Positions 13,701 to 27,846 of a stretch of 64,000 nucleotides of DNA are shown one piece after another. The first letter of the stretch is position 1, and each line of letters starts with the position of its first letter. The DNA lies in NCBI RefSeq assembly GCF_028453695.1, contig NC_135774.1:7626001-7690000 (forward strand). The letters run 5' to 3'. The position numbers and the translations under genes were made by a program. The notes under the pieces were generated by a model. The model saw nothing but the letters and a program-made list of their open reading frames with translations. It was not told where the DNA came from and made no database searches. The DNA comes from Augochlora pura (lineage: Eukaryota; Arthropoda; Insecta; Hymenoptera; Halictidae).

Positions 13701-16415
13701 CGATGAATTACAATTACGAAGTGTTTCAATTCAATTATAATCCGAGTAAATCGTAACTCGTAATTTCGATCTCTATTCAAATAAATTATAATGTAATTAG
13801 AAAATTAATAGGATTACAATGACAAAATATTAAACAATCTTATTGTGTTAATTACGAGTTAAAATGTAATTGGATTGAAGTTGGGAAGTGTAAAATAAAA
13901 ATTGCTAGTACGAGATTGAGAAAAACCATGCGAATGTTTCAAGCAGCAGAATGTTACTGCTCTGTCCACTTTGTACAGTTACTCTCATTAATAAGAAATA
14001 ACAAATCAAATTAAAATTATATTTTCAAATGATAATTAAATTTTTTATGTAATTACAGAATCATTTAATTCGAGCACATAAGAATGTATCTTGCTTCTTC
14101 CAAGTTCTGATGTAATTGAAATACAATATAGTTGAATTTACAATGTCAATAAGAAACAAAGTAATTAAATTACGTAATTGAATTATTATAATACAAATAA
14201 ATTACGTAATTGCATTAAAATGTAATAGAAATACAATGGAATTAAGTTATATAATTGAAATAGCACAATCTTCAGGTTCGTCTCAAAAGTATATCATATT
14301 AATAAAGATTAATATGTACTTGAACATTTAGGCCATAAATTAGTATGAATATGTTGTCATTTATTTATAACGAAGCTACTAACAGCTAAAAACTTTGATG
14401 GTAATGGAAAAAAACTTTTGTTGAAAATTTTGGAAACTTTTGAAAATATTTTGTTTTGAATTTCTTTATTTAATGGTGCCCTCAAAAATAGAAAGATCGA
14501 AATGGAAAATCAGACTTCACTGACGCAAGTAGTGTATGACTAACACAATGATTATATGTACCGACAAATCTTACTTAAAATATGAAATTTTATTCTATCG
14601 AAAACAATAATTAAAAATGTGATCATAAAGAATATAATATTGTCTATTATTAATAAATATTGTTTAGAAAGAAAGATATTGTTTATAATAAAAAATATTG
14701 TTACGTATAAAACTGTATTTGCGATCAAAATAATTTCTGAACATTTTACATGAAATGTAAAATTGTTTCGACGAATTACAAGAACTGCGATATCCAATTA
14801 CATATATTTTTGACCTCACCGATAGGAGGAAGATTCTAAATATATTGAATATTTAACACTCGAACGATGGACCTTTTTAACAAAACTATAACTCAGCATG
14901 CTTGCGATCATTCAGAATTTAATTCATCTACTTTTTCAACATACTGCTTAAGTGAAAATATTCTGTGTAAACTATTTAATAAATTAATAAATATTATTAA
15001 ATATTTCCTAAGCTAATATATCTAGTAAAAAGAAGTTTAGTTATATGAAATTTTAGAAAATGTTAACACATCAAGCTGTAATCCGTTTGCGTTCTACTTA
15101 TAATGTAAATAGCAAATTGGAGAATAGCCATTTTGTTTAACAATTATAGCAGAACCTACAACTTCGTGCACGATAAGAAAGGAGTTAAAAGTATAATTGC
15201 CCCATGGAAAGGAGGAATTCTTCAGTTCCATCATCAGTCTTTATTTTTCTGTGGTTTTCGCGTCGGAGTGCTGTACGCTGTTAGGTATTTGAATGTAAAA
15301 GGCCTGTCATTGTAGATCCATTTTTTTCACACGTGAAAGCAGCTGTGAGAACCTTCTTCCTCATATCTAGGTCTTTAACAAAAGATTTATCACCGTTTAT
15401 GGCCATGCCAGTTTCGTCGAGCAATTCGTCAACGTTTCCTACCCTTTGCGTCGTATTTAGAAATAATTTTACATCAGGCCGTCGAAAGATAAAAATTGTA
15501 GAAGTCATTAAAGGTGGTACAATGCGTGAAATTACTAGAATTTGTATAATAGCAGCGAGTACGTTCTACGCGCATACCATAATTATACACTCCTAGAAAT
15601 ATTTGTTGTATCACTATTGCTATCGATTCTGGCTTTCCAATTTTGTAGCAAAAGTCACATTTTTGTAAGAGATTTGTATAATTTTTTTGTAGTAAACGTA
15701 AATATAATAATAATAACAATAGTAATAATTTTACAAATTGAAAATAAATTAAAGGACTTTTAAATAATATTACAAATCTAAGTAATAATACATCTAATAT
15801 TCGATTGATGCAATCAATACTAATAATTTCTATATGAATTTGAGTTTTCTTAAACATTATTCTTAATAGTAGGAATACATATATTAACGTAATTAACAAT
15901 TTACAAAAATGTAATAGCTTTTACTTTCATAATATTATATTATAATTTCTAATTACCTCTAATTACATAGTTCATAATTACTTAATAGTTATCCACTTCA
16001 GTTTATAAAAATCGGTAACTTTATTTTAGCACACAGTTTTTTTTTTATTAAAGCAGTTGAACATCTACGGGGAGACTATTTTACAAAAACAATTGCAAAA
16101 GTGTATACAAGTTATAGCCGTCGTTTATACATAAATTTTAATCTTTTCTCAGTCTTTCATACTTACATAAATAAATTTCAGTCTTTGCGTGAATTATATA
16201 ATAGAAAAATAATCGCTATTATCTTTCTAACTATATCAATCAAAACCACACTTTTCTGTCAGCTACACAAATCATAGATAATAATCAAAGTGTAACTAAA
16301 CCAACAGGCGTTGGAAGAATATTAACTAACATTAGAAGAGTTGGTGATCTAAAAAGAGCGAGAAAGGATAAAGATTCAAAATCATTAAACATTTCATTAT
16401 GAATTTCATTTATAG

Positions 16416-16520
16416 TAGATCTTTAATAAAAATTTAAATTTGAATAGATTTTTAATGATGATTTAAATTTAAATAGATTTTTAATAGAAATTTACATCAA
16501 AATTTAAATCAAAATTTTAC
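16416..16520. repeat. Degenerate tandem repeat, about 29-bp unit
   Basis: Repeats of ATTTAAATTTAAATAGATTT followed by TTAAT-type sequence, for example at 16433-16462 and 16463-16490, with weaker copies on either side. Confidence 0.55.
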
Positions 16521-16729
16521 ATCATAATAGACTTCTTATAACCACAAGGATGCAGAATAAATAAAAGTTCATAGCATTAATACAAATGCGTTTAAATTTC
16601 ATTGATAGTTTTTCCCTTTACTCTAGTCTAGTAATTTTTATCCTCACCTGTACGTTTAATAAAATCGCGTACCTCAAATTTTCGTTATTCAATAAGAAGA
16701 TTAAGTAATTTTTAAAGTGTATCATCGTT

Positions 16730-17345
16730 TAATAGAGGAAGGTAATCGTTCAGCGTGACGAGATTCATGAAGATGATCGTACCGATTACGCCAATGCCGG
16801 TTCGGCGGCAATTTTCAGTGACAATTCGATTGTCGTTGCGCCGGTAAGCAGACAGAAACGTGCGAAGTGCTTGTCTAACGCGTTTGAGCAGCCTGTTTGG
16901 CAGCGGGTCGCGCAATAAGGAGACCAGCGAAAAGAACGACTACATTATCTCCTCGGAGATGGTGCATAAAAACGTTCCTCCGCAGCTGATTCATCCGCAT
17001 TGGCAGGTAACCTACGTACCTGCGGCGTTTACACGACGCTGCACCCGACCGCGTGTCGCCGGCTCGTGAATACAAATGCACCTGCAGGTAAACGTTGACC
17101 TACGAATGCACTTATGCACAAACCACGGAAAAATCTGTGGCCATTCACACCCGGGGCACCTGGGAACGCCCACGATTGACGATCCCGGCCCCCTCCGTTC
17201 TTTATCATCGTAATAAATATTCCAGCCGCTACTGTTAAACAGTTATTGAAGCGCCCGCTTGCGTTTTCACCGTGACGGTGCGGCGGTAATGCAACGTCCG
17301 CGTGTTTGTAATTCGCTTTTATTTGCGTGCGGACGGGATGCAACT
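16730..17345. promoter_or_regulatory. GC-elevated island, function unknown
   Basis: A bounded stretch of balanced composition with frames on both strands but no recognised protein. It is a candidate cis-regulatory or noncoding exon segment by composition alone. Confidence 0.25.
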
Positions 17346-18537
17346 TCGGACAAATACTTAAACAAACCGAGACACGTTTATGTATTTGTTTTGTTCGGAT
17401 GTTAAAAGAATGTTACTTTTCTCACCGTAGTTTTCACCGATCTTTGTATATACGGGGAGTTCCTGTACAATCGGGCATCCTTTAAAACGCTATAACTTTT
17501 TAAAGCTTCAACAAACAAGGCGAATTCTACCGAGATTTTAAACTGATCATTGTTTCTTAATTTTATCATTGCTGCGTATTTGTATTTTTATCGAAATATT
17601 TGTACTTGTTTTTTAGTGTAATATTTGATGCGATATTTTAAAAAGATTTATGTCGTTTAGTCAAATTTTTGGGACGTTGTTATGTTTTGTAAGGTATCAG
17701 CACATTTTCTGCTGCGACTGTATGCGTTGACGATATAGTTGAATTACTTTTAATCACCGCAAAAACAATAAAATAAAGAAAATATAAATATTTATATATA
17801 AATAAAGAATATATGTATATTTATGTATAACGATTAAGCAATTAAAGTAATTACCGAATAATTGAACTAATAATATAATATAATATAATACAAATACAAT
17901 ACAATAAAAGTAGTTTACTGAGTCATTGTAATGTAGTTAAAGCTCAGTTAATTAAAAGTTATTACTTCAACAAAATGAGAATACAATATAGTTTACAAAA
18001 TACATATACTGTATAAATCCCAACCACGTTCCTCCTTTTTAAAATTAAAATAAAGTCCGTACATTTGGCCTAATTTGACCATTCTCAATATGATAAACAT
18101 GACCTCACATTTAAAGCATTACAATGGCGAGAGTGTATCAAATTAAAGTCCAGAAACTGTATTTTACGCTACAGGTTTTAAGCTTTATTAGAAAGAAAAA
18201 ACATCATCCTACGATGATTGTTTGCAAAATTATCGTTGGTCAAAGTTGTCCAATTTTTATTCAAAATTTTTCTATGCTATAATTTCTTTCAGCAGCTTGG
18301 GGCTCGATAATTTTAGTGTTAATCGTCACATTTTGGTTTACCGTTGATGGTGTGTTGATTAAACTTTTTGCATTGTGGAAAATATACTTTCCTTCCTTAC
18401 ATATAATATATTCGTACTTTTTTCATAATTAATAATACATTTTGGCTGACTTTTGTTGGAAGTTCGGTTAACTAATTTATCATTGTTGTGCAAGATATAT
18501 TTTACATATAATACATTCTTTATAGAATTTATAGAAT

Positions 18538-18760
18538 TTTTAGACACTATCTGTAGATGTGATATGGTCTGTATGAAAACAACGTAATTTGTTAAAAATC
18601 ATATATTTTTCAGTGATGGTTATAATTATACCATGCTTGGTTAAAATAACACCTGTATGGTAAAAATTAGAATTTAATTTATTTAGAATCAAAGAAACAA
18701 GAATCAATTATTTTCTGTAATACGCAAACGACGAATTTTCGTCACGCGGACGAATATGTG
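18538..18760 (-). mobile_element. Partial copy of the 25916-26231 TTAA element
   Basis: Its reverse complement begins CACATATTCGTCCGCGTGAC and then follows the 25916 element in order (ATGGTATAATTATAACCATC, ACAAATTACGTTGTTTT, CTACAGATAGTGTC). It is flanked by TTGA (18761-18764), one change from TTAA. The other end diverges below 18538. Confidence 0.85.
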
Positions 18761-20925
18761 TTGAGAGATATCACGATCTTCATAGAAAATTCTCTTAGTT
18801 CGTAGACAATTCTCTTGCAGCATTATTTCACAATTGAAGCTTCGAAATTTGTATTCCTCGTGGAAGCTGTGCACGTCGCATAAAGTCAACAGGCGAAGAT
18901 CTATTTGGCAAACACTGTCGCGGCCGCAGTGAAAGTCTGCAATAAAAAGGAATCCACTGAATCTCATTTAGCACGTCCGTTTGGAAAATAAAGAGGCATC
19001 AGTGAATCATGTCTCGATGCCGTGATCACGAACCGCAAGAGTATTCGACGATGTTCGCGGAGGGCAAGAGTGTTTTGTACTTTCTCGCGGCGCAGAACGG
19101 AAATTCACGGTACATTAAAATAGTTGATGAACACCCGATGGAAGATCAATGGGTGGTTTCTTCCACCGGGTCGGCGCAGCGGAGGAAAATGGCTCGGGCA
19201 CGCTGTGAGCTCATCGAGACCGTATCGCGGAATTGATATTCGAAAAATCTGCTGTAATATTCATGTCAGGAGGTCGACTACGCCGGTCGTCGAGCCGTCA
19301 GATCTATCGATCACAGCTCGGAGTCCGTTCGTTGACGTGTGTGAATGCCCATTCGTGAGCTGATTTCCAGGACTATTTTTCAGGCGGATAGAAAGTATGG
19401 AGAAAAGGAAAACCCGATGATATTGGAGGATGCTAACAGTACCGTTTCATGGAGCCTTCTCCTTGAACAAAGACAATGCGTACCTGTGCAACTGACAATG
19501 TACAGCAGAGATATCGCACAGTACATGGTGTCTTAAGTGGGTATTGTATCGTGAACTTTGGAAAAATAAATTTTTCGATGTTCTTAAACGATAGAGTTGC
19601 AAAATACATCTCTGGAATCTTAGTTTATATTTTTAGTAATAAGTTTTATATTTTTTCTATCCTTAGGGCCTTTGAAGTTTAACAGAACATGCAAAACTCG
19701 ACAATTTCTTTTGTTCTAGTATCTGCTATAGTCAAATTCATACTAATTAAGGAATTTCCACGTTGTTTTTTATTTCAGGCAAACAGAATAATCAAAATCT
19801 CATAAAAGAATATTCAGTATTATTAATTTTAACCTTTTTTTGTTCCAAAAATGTTTAAATGTTATTGGAATACATACAAACAAATGTCTATTTGACTGCG
19901 AAAGACGTAATACATACTTTGCAAGGAATTCGCTAACAAAGGTAAAAACGCGCGCACTTTAAATTAGAATACTTCCTTAATTGCCAAAAATTGAGTAATT
20001 TAATGAAAGATCTAAATACTTTGGGTCAGTATTGACACAGCTACCGTTTTCCAAGGGTTAATGTAGATGCGACCAAATGAAAACAAGATTAACTTGTTTG
20101 AGGAACTATTATTGTTTTCAGAAATTGGAAATTGGAAATGTCGCTGCTTTTCTTCGATTCAAAATCACGTTTATAGTATATTAAAGTGTCTAAATAATCG
20201 CATATAACGACAAATTGTTAAGAAAAATCAGAAGGAGATTAATTGCTCTTTACTTAAAAGATATTTTGAAAATTTTCCAAAGTATGCTAATTTGATGGAT
20301 TTATAAATCTGTTAATTTTCTACAGGTGTTACGATTCTGACAATAAATGTTCCAAACATTTATACAAAATGTTTATTTCTTATAAATTCTTATAAACATC
20401 GTCAATAGTGCAGTTGCGAAAATAATTCGTCGTTCAAGGATTAAAGGATTTCCTGCCGCAGAAAGAGACAACGACGGAAGACTCGTCTGTCTCACAAACA
20501 ATTCCGGTCCACTCCGGTTGATCAAAGCAAGGACTATAAGACGAAGGACTATACTACGTAAGTACCCTTGCGGCGTCACCGATCCACGGCGCAACTGTAA
20601 CAAAATGAAGGGAAGCCGAAAGAAAACGTGGGTGGACCGCATACGTTTTCCATCGACGCGTGTTTCGCTTTCGCGAGCGGGGTCCGATCTATTCCTGTTC
20701 CGAAGACAAGATCGATCGGCTCGATTCGCTGTTCGAAGCTGTGTGTGGTTGATTTGCGTGTTTGACCGACTTCGCTCGTCAAATGTCGACTTTGTCAAAC
20801 TTATTGTAGATTGAAACGTGTTGTTATTTTGGAGAAAACGCGTATAATAAGACTGTGATTTATTAAATAAGACAAAATCAAAGTACAAAATTTTTTTGAA
20901 TACTTTTTCTATTATTTTCGTTTTT

Positions 20926-21075
20926 TTTTTACTATTTCCAATTATTTTAAATACTTTGTAATAGTTTTTAATGATTTTTGATACATTTTAACAGTTTCCA
21001 ATACTTTCAATATTTATTAAATAATTTTTAATACTTTTTAATTGTTTGAAATAGTTTTTAATACTGTTTGAGTTT
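20926..21075. repeat. T-rich degenerate minisatellite
   Basis: Irregular repeats of AATACTTT.TAATAGTTTTT type, about 15-20 bp each, across the stretch. Noncoding. Confidence 0.55.
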
Positions 21076-22093
21076 TACATAGTTTCTCATGATCAAGTAT
21101 TCTTTTTAATTTTCATTTCAACTTGTTTTCTATTATATTTTAATATATTATTAATGCAATATTAATACAATGTTCTATAATCTTTTTTCTTTACTTTCCA
21201 TTTGCTATTAGGTTCTACATTACTTGTGTTTTTATGATCAGTGACGTTAAATCATTACTAATAATTTAATGAATTTTTTATAGAATTTTTATAGAAACAG
21301 TTTTTTTTGCAGAATTTGATTAGAACTAAGTTACAATGTGTGTTTCGATTTCATCATAATCACTATGATTTTCTGTTAACAATACAAAATAAAATTGCGG
21401 CCAATTCATGTCTTATAAGAATTTCTATATTTTCTTAATACGGTTTTTAAAACATGAGTCATATGGAGACATATCAGACGACTAAGATGATGATAAGTTG
21501 CTGTAGAATGAGTTAAACCCATTCAATTTCTATTTAATTATACTATTATTATTATACATATTAAACATAATATATTTTTATTACACTAAAATAATATAAT
21601 CAAACTTATAATGTTTTTAGACACTCATTTTAGTAGTAAATCTTTTATTGCTTCTTATGAAAAACAATTCTTCTTATTATTCAACATAGCTTATATAGCA
21701 TAAAAAAGTCGTTGTTAAATATTTTTGAACATTTCAAAATCTAATAATTCATATATAGTTCATATTTTTCTTTATTATTCAGTTCCTATGTACATTCACC
21801 CAAGACTGTAAATGAACGGCAAAAACTACTAATAAATTATTGTCCATCAAATAAACATTTACGATTCAAGTGTGGCTGAAAAGAATAATTTATAAATTCA
21901 TTAAACAATGTTCAGTAAGAATTTAGAAACTAATAATAAGTAATATGGAACATTTGTACATTTACATGTACGTCAGTTATAGAGCATTAATAAGGAAAAA
22001 ATAAAATCATACTTTTTCCATCAAAATATTATACAAACATAACTAATTAAAACTGAATCGGAATGTTCTTTTGTAGAAAATCATTGTCAACAA

Positions 22094-22293
22094 GTAAACT
22101 GCAGATTTTATGCATTTATGTTAAAAATAGAGGCTGAAATATAAAATTCTGACGACATAAGAAAGATTCATCAATACCGTCATTCTATTTTCATCTTATG
22201 AAAATATAAAAAGCAACTTATTTTTATTTAATTTCTGTTTTTCTACGTTCGTCTTTGATAATTTTTATGTTGCATAAAGATCCGCAGTCTGTT
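22094..22293 (+). mobile_element. GACTGCGG-family MITE, copy 1
   Basis: Left end TAAACTGCAGATTTTATGCA; right end GATCCGCAGTCTGTTAAT; about 200 bp. The ends form the imperfect inverted repeat shared by the family. There is no coding content. Confidence 0.75.
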
Positions 22294-22539
22294 AATATAA
22301 AAGAACTTAAATAAATTAATATAAAAGAACTTATAAACTAATAGGTTATATGCAATAATTATTTAAGACGAAGCAACTAAAGAACGAGAAGACCGGAATG
22401 TTCATAACAGTCAGATTCACATGTACTTGAACTAAACAAAAAATGTGAACATAAAGTTAATTTCCTCGCGTTTTCTTGACCCACGATCGCTGGTTAAAAA
22501 TTTGATGAATCTATGGTAGAACATTTGGACACGTAAATG

Positions 22540-23720
22540 TTGGCCTACGACGGCCAAGAAAATAGGTGTTTCGTTCCCGTGCGCGGCGGGAGAGGAGGCG
22601 TATCGTCATCAGCTTGAGAACGAGTCCCTCTGGACCAGACGAACAATTACGCCGGTTATTCTAGGCAAGTGGAGCGAAATTCTTCGATCCATGAACTAGA
22701 ACCAGCCCGGTTCTTCCGAGACACTCGATTGAATCGATTCGCCGGTGTAAAACCGGCTGGGCGTCGGCGGCTGCTGGCCAGCACAGAAAGAGACGGAAAG
22801 AAAGAAAAAGAAAAAGAAACGGCCGGCCGAGGTGGGACGAGGATGGACTGGTCAGCGGCGGAACGGAGACGGTGAACACGCGAGAGGGGAAGGAGAGAAA
22901 GATCGAGGCTCGATCTCTCTGAGTGCCTCTGGCCGCTGGCCTCTCCCCTTCCCGCCCACCAACAACCGATCTCCTTCTTCAGTGCCGGCGCCGCACGAGT
23001 TTCCTACAGGTGGACTTACAACCTGCCCCACGATTTTTTACCTTCCGTCTCCCTCGTCCCGAAGCTCGCGTTTCGAGCGTGACGCGAACCGAGAGATCCT
23101 CTGGACGCCGCTTTCCAATAAATAATACCCTCCGCGGCGCCCGCTGCCTTCGCAATTCAGCTATCGAGACTACCCTAAGTCCGCCAGCCAACGAAACGAC
23201 GACCGCCTCGGACGCGGATCACCTTCTCAATGGGCTGGACCAGCTGGCCGAACGTTTCAATGAAGATTTCTTCGCGGAAAAATTCTGTTGCCGAACCGTG
23301 CCAAGCGAACCGCTCCTGCAACGAAGTTCTCGAAACGAGAGGCAGAACTTGATAGAACAGCGCCGGGAGAAAATGTTCGTCGAGATCTGTGTTTGTAAAC
23401 CAGAAGGGCACCGAACCTTGGTATTACGCACCTGTTCCTCATACCACGTCCCTACCTAAACCTCCTGCGTTCAACCTGCGCGGCATCGCATCGTAGGTAC
23501 TGGTAGATAGAATACCCGTGGATCTCCCTCCCTTGTTCCTGGTCTCCTTTGCTCTACGTCTTTGTTAGCGATGGGTTCGATTTCGGTGAAACCCGAACCA
23601 CTCGCATGCTAGCCGCCACAAATTTCGGCGAACTTTTCATTCGCCGATGTCGCACTGTTCGTACCCGTTTCCTGGCCGGTTTCAGCTCCGTTTATTGCCC
23701 CGGATTGGATGAAACGGTGC
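22540..23720. promoter_or_regulatory. GC-rich island in a gene desert, function unknown
   Basis: Composition shifts abruptly to GC-rich, CpG-rich sequence with several overlapping open frames on both strands (longest 178 codons, 22923-23459, +). None shows a recognised domain or convincing splice pattern. About 12 kb upstream of the Odd-family coding start, it could be an enhancer, a distal promoter or a noncoding exon. Confidence 0.35.
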
Positions 23721-25799
23721 AAAACTGATCTCGGTTACACGAGTGAATTATTATCGATAACGTTCTGTCTTCGTTATGTAAGCAGTGTATTATTAACGGC
23801 GAATCGTTTCGCCTTCCTCATCGACGTTCAAATTTCAGATACCTTTAATTCCTTCTTGAGCAACTGTTATCTTCGATATTCTTGGCAGTTATCTAACACC
23901 ATCGTATCGCGTTACTCGGGCCTTACATCGCCGATTCTAAGTCGTAAATGTTAATCTAACGTTTATACATATATCAGCGCTTCTTGGTATTTATTGGGCT
24001 ATCTGTAACAATGGGGAACGGAAGTCTGTTTGTTCCGAAACATTCTACTCTCCGGCGTACGTTCGAGCTAGAATCGTCTATGTCTCTATTACGTTCAGAT
24101 TCTATGTGATAATTCTAAAGGGATCTATAAACAAATGCTACCGTGTGGACCTTCGGATTATAGACATTCGTGTGGTAGGAACATAGCGGTTGGAAATTGT
24201 AACAAAATTCCTACGAACACCTCTTGTCGACGTCTTTCAACTTTCAAAATCGACGTCTAAACACACTATTACTACATTTCGATATTTAATGTTTTTAATT
24301 GTAGAACGATCAGTTTGTAATTCCTATTTGCAGCATAGGTAAAATATATGCTATCAATTATGTATCATTGTAGATGCAATAACTAAATAGACCTAGCCGG
24401 AGGAGATGGTCTCTCTTTAGCTTTCGTTGCAGTCTAAGTTGACTTATTTCCGTATAGACGATATATCGTACACAATGTATGCACACAGTGTACATGTACG
24501 TAATGTGAAGATTTAAAACCGCTTAAACAAAAATTTTTCAGTATGAAGTACAATGTAAAGTAATACAACCAATTTTTCTATAGATAAAGTTGTTCAAGTG
24601 ATAATATATCTACATTGTATACGTGTCATGATAACAATGATAACAGTAATAGTTATGCAGTAACATATATTATAACTTTAAAAATTTTCATTACATAAAA
24701 GAATATTTCCGATAATGATTGCATATGTTGCAGAGGATCATATATCTCTTTAATCAGTTTCACGTTATTTTACTTTTTGATCAATACACAAAAGAAAAAA
24801 AAAGTCATCTTGAAATGTTTAAATGGAATAGTTTATATTTCTTTCCGAATTCGGGTTATTTATTCGGCACAACGCGCCGATTATGGGTAATAGTCAGGAA
24901 ATATCATTTCAAGCGATATTAATGAGTTCACGAAGCAGAAAATTCTTCAATAATATTAAACGGAAATATATATTTATTATATGATAGACCCAAAATGGCA
25001 GAAATTACTTATTACTTAATTTTCGCCTAAATTTGAATAAGAAATAACATATTATTTGCAAATAAAAATAATAAACAAATTATTTATGGAATTAGGTGAA
25101 GATTTGTCCATTGTTTCTTAGAACAAAAACATTTTTGATCCGATGAGGTGTAAAAAAATCTCTCTTCCTAAGATAACTGGAAAAGCAACATTTAATCTAA
25201 GCGGTAAGTATAAAAATGTGTTCCGTCTAAGATCCAACGGCCAAGATATCATCCCATCTGTAACAGATATTGGTGTGATGCATAAAACCTGTCACCTATG
25301 TTCTCAACATAATTTCACCTTGAAAGTAAACTTTTGTTACGTCTAATCTAATCTTCCTTCTCCAAACATATATTCAATTTTTCAATTTACTTGTAAGTTT
25401 CTTTCGCTTCGAGTCAAAATTTATGTCGTGTCAAAATGAAAAAAAAATAAATTCATTCAATCTGTGGTGAAATCTTTGGTTAGATGAACGGATGAAAGTA
25501 TAAGAATATTTGACCGGCTTCAATGTATACACTTTTGAAATAAAATATTAATTCAGTCATTTTTTTATGTGAATTTTTAGATTTTCAATAACATCAAAAT
25601 AAAAAATAGAAAGTTCATGTGATTTTCAAAGTGTTAAAGTTAAAATGACGACCAGTGATACCTTTTTGCAAAAAGTTAACCACTGTTTGTAATTGCATTT
25701 CTATAAAAATCGGGGATCTTATATTTTCGAAATTATCGAAATTAATCAAACTTAATATACAATAAGATATGATAAGATAAGAGTTAAATAACTTATTCT

Positions 25800-26326
25800 T
25801 AAACTGTGGATTTTGTGTATTTATGATAAAATTCAATTGAAAATTGTTGCAATCGCAAATAGTATAAATATTAAAGGAATTTAAAAATGCCAGTGTATTA
25901 TTTTCAATTTATTAACACATATTCGTCCACGTGATAAGAATTCGTCATTTCGCAAACAATCACCAATAGTCAAATGACGAAAATTCGTCATTTGTATATT
26001 ACAAAAAACAATTGATTCTTGTCCTTTTAAGTTTAAATGAGTTAAATTCTAATTTTTACCAAACAAAGATAATGTTGACCAAAGATGGTATAATTATAAT
26101 CATCACTGAAAAATATATGTTTTTGAACAAATTACGTTGTTTTTATATAGCCCATATTATTTCTACAGATAGTGTCAAAAAATGCCGACATTTTGTGAAT
26201 GGTGGTACAAAAATTACTGGACGAATGTATGTTAAACAATTAGGAAAAGAATGAACCTGTTATTTGGTTTCTATGTCTTGCAATTTATGTAGACAATTTT
26301 TATTTTACATAGAATTTCGCAGTCTA
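25800..26326 (+). mobile_element. GACTGCGG-family MITE, copy 2, split by a TTAA element
   Basis: Left end AAACTGTGGATTTTGTGTAT at 25800; right part AGACAATTTTTATTTTACAT, then CGCAGTCTA to 26326. It is interrupted by the TTAA-flanked element 25916-26231. Removing that and one TTAA leaves about 207 bp, the normal length of this family. The right half also matches copy 3 (TTGGTTTC...GACAATTTTTATTTT). Confidence 0.8.
25916..26231 (+). mobile_element. TTAA-flanked (piggyBac-type) MITE nested in a GACTGCGG MITE
   Basis: TTAA at 25912-25915 and 26232-26235 bound a 316-bp element with ends CACATATTCGTCC and GGACGAATGTATG (inverted, 11/13). Near the left end is an inverted pair around ACGAAAATTCGTC. 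A second copy of its left two thirds lies inverted at 18538-18760. The short frame across 26012-26254 has no recognised domain and runs past the element. Confidence 0.85.
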
Positions 26327-27846
26327 TTTATCCTGTATATTGTAATAATGGTATGTTGGTCAATCTTTTGTTTTTGTGAGTTCGTCGCATGTAAGTGAAC
26401 ACCACTCTACTCGGCTGTGGCGCTGACAGTGAGTTCGATAGCGGTTTATTAACCATTGTGTTTGGAGCATTGTGTTCATGTCAGTCGAGTCCACGTGTGT
26501 TGTGTGATATCTAGTGATTCTATGTACGTTCATGAAATACATTACAACTAATGACGAATTGCTTCAAAAACAGTACAAAGGATTAAATACTGCGCAATTT
26601 TTGCATTTATAAGATAATAGAATTGATTTGAGAATTTTTATTTCGGGTTATCTCTCTGAGAATCAATGTCCACATAGCGACGACGTCAGAACTGTACTTT
26701 TTATTCTGGAAGTTGCCAGTATCGTAATTCGATGACGTACATAACATTTTATAACTGGCCAAAGTCCATTTTGTTTAAAATCCAGATATTTAAAGATTTT
26801 GCATATTAATATACCTAAAAATATTAATACGTGGTAAACATGGAACTACAATGATTTCCTTTTTCTAAGAATTGTTGTGTTCTAGAGGTTTGGCTGAAAT
26901 AAAATTACATATAACATAAAAATGTAAATATTAAAATATCTCTCTTGATGTTTTTAGGAAACGCGCTTAGGATACTTTCAAAATAAACGGCTGTATTATT
27001 CATTTCACACGGTTTGCGAGTTCGACTTGAGAACGAGTCCAGTGATCTTCAGTATATTGTGTCACACAACGTGGCTGTTAAAATTTTTTCGAAAATTATT
27101 TAACTTATTGTAAGTACACCATGTTCGTTTAATTTCATTCATATATTGTGCAAGTATAAAACTGTTATTCGTAACCACTTAGCTATTTTTCACGAGTTCA
27201 CCCACCATAACACAAAATGTCAAAAACTTTATTACACTTTCCTTATTAAATTCGGAATGGACAACACCACGATAATCGAAAAAATACAATTAACTGTTCG
27301 CTGTTTCTGCTCGTCGTAACGCAAAATGCAGCAAATTCGTAGCGACAACCAGCACATTCGGCAAAAACCGCTAACTGGTTGAAAACGAGCGGAAACTAAA
27401 AAACTGCGTCGACGTTGCTAAAAAATCAAGATCTTGCTAACTATCTTCCTCGTTTATCGTGGTTATCCATTTCGGGTTCCTTCCAGACGGACAAACACTC
27501 GATAAAAAAATATTGTTTCAGCGTTGCGAGGTATTCGTGTGAAAATATTCGTCGGAAGCGGCCACGTTTGTGCAAAGATAACTCTCGGATTTTAAATCGA
27601 TGCTGCACCGCATTTAAGAGATACGAACCCGCGCAACTTTTTCCTACTTCACGAACTCGAATTACCGATTCAGGAAGAGGCCTTTTGTGTCGATCGAAGT
27701 CGTAACAGCGAATTCGCGGAAGAAGTCGAAGGCAACACCTTGGTCAATGGTTTGAAAACTGTTTCAGAGCCTAGAGAGGCATTGTCATGTGAAAACGAAA
27801 CGCGAGAAGGTCCATTTTTATGAGTAAACAACCAGTTTGTGTTTAA

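Larger units (their letters stand above)
13701..22093. other. Spacer without supported genes
   Basis: Mostly AT-rich. A 75-codon - strand frame at 15281-15508 has a mixed, protein-like composition (NVDELLDETGMAINGDKSF) but no family I recognise and no clear splice sites. More balanced patches at 18700-19540 and 20400-20820 hold only short frames without domains. Confidence 0.45.

Noticed and set aside
15281..15508. 75-codon - strand frame with protein-like composition
   Set aside because: No family recognised, no matching neighbouring exon and no clear splice sites. Noted in the spacer entry only.
20373..20888. 171-codon - strand frame
   Set aside because: No recognised domain, overlaps a + frame of similar quality, and ends are AT-rich noncoding-like.
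22923..23459. 178-codon + strand frame
   Set aside because: GC-rich island with competing frames on the other strand and no recognisable family or splice context.
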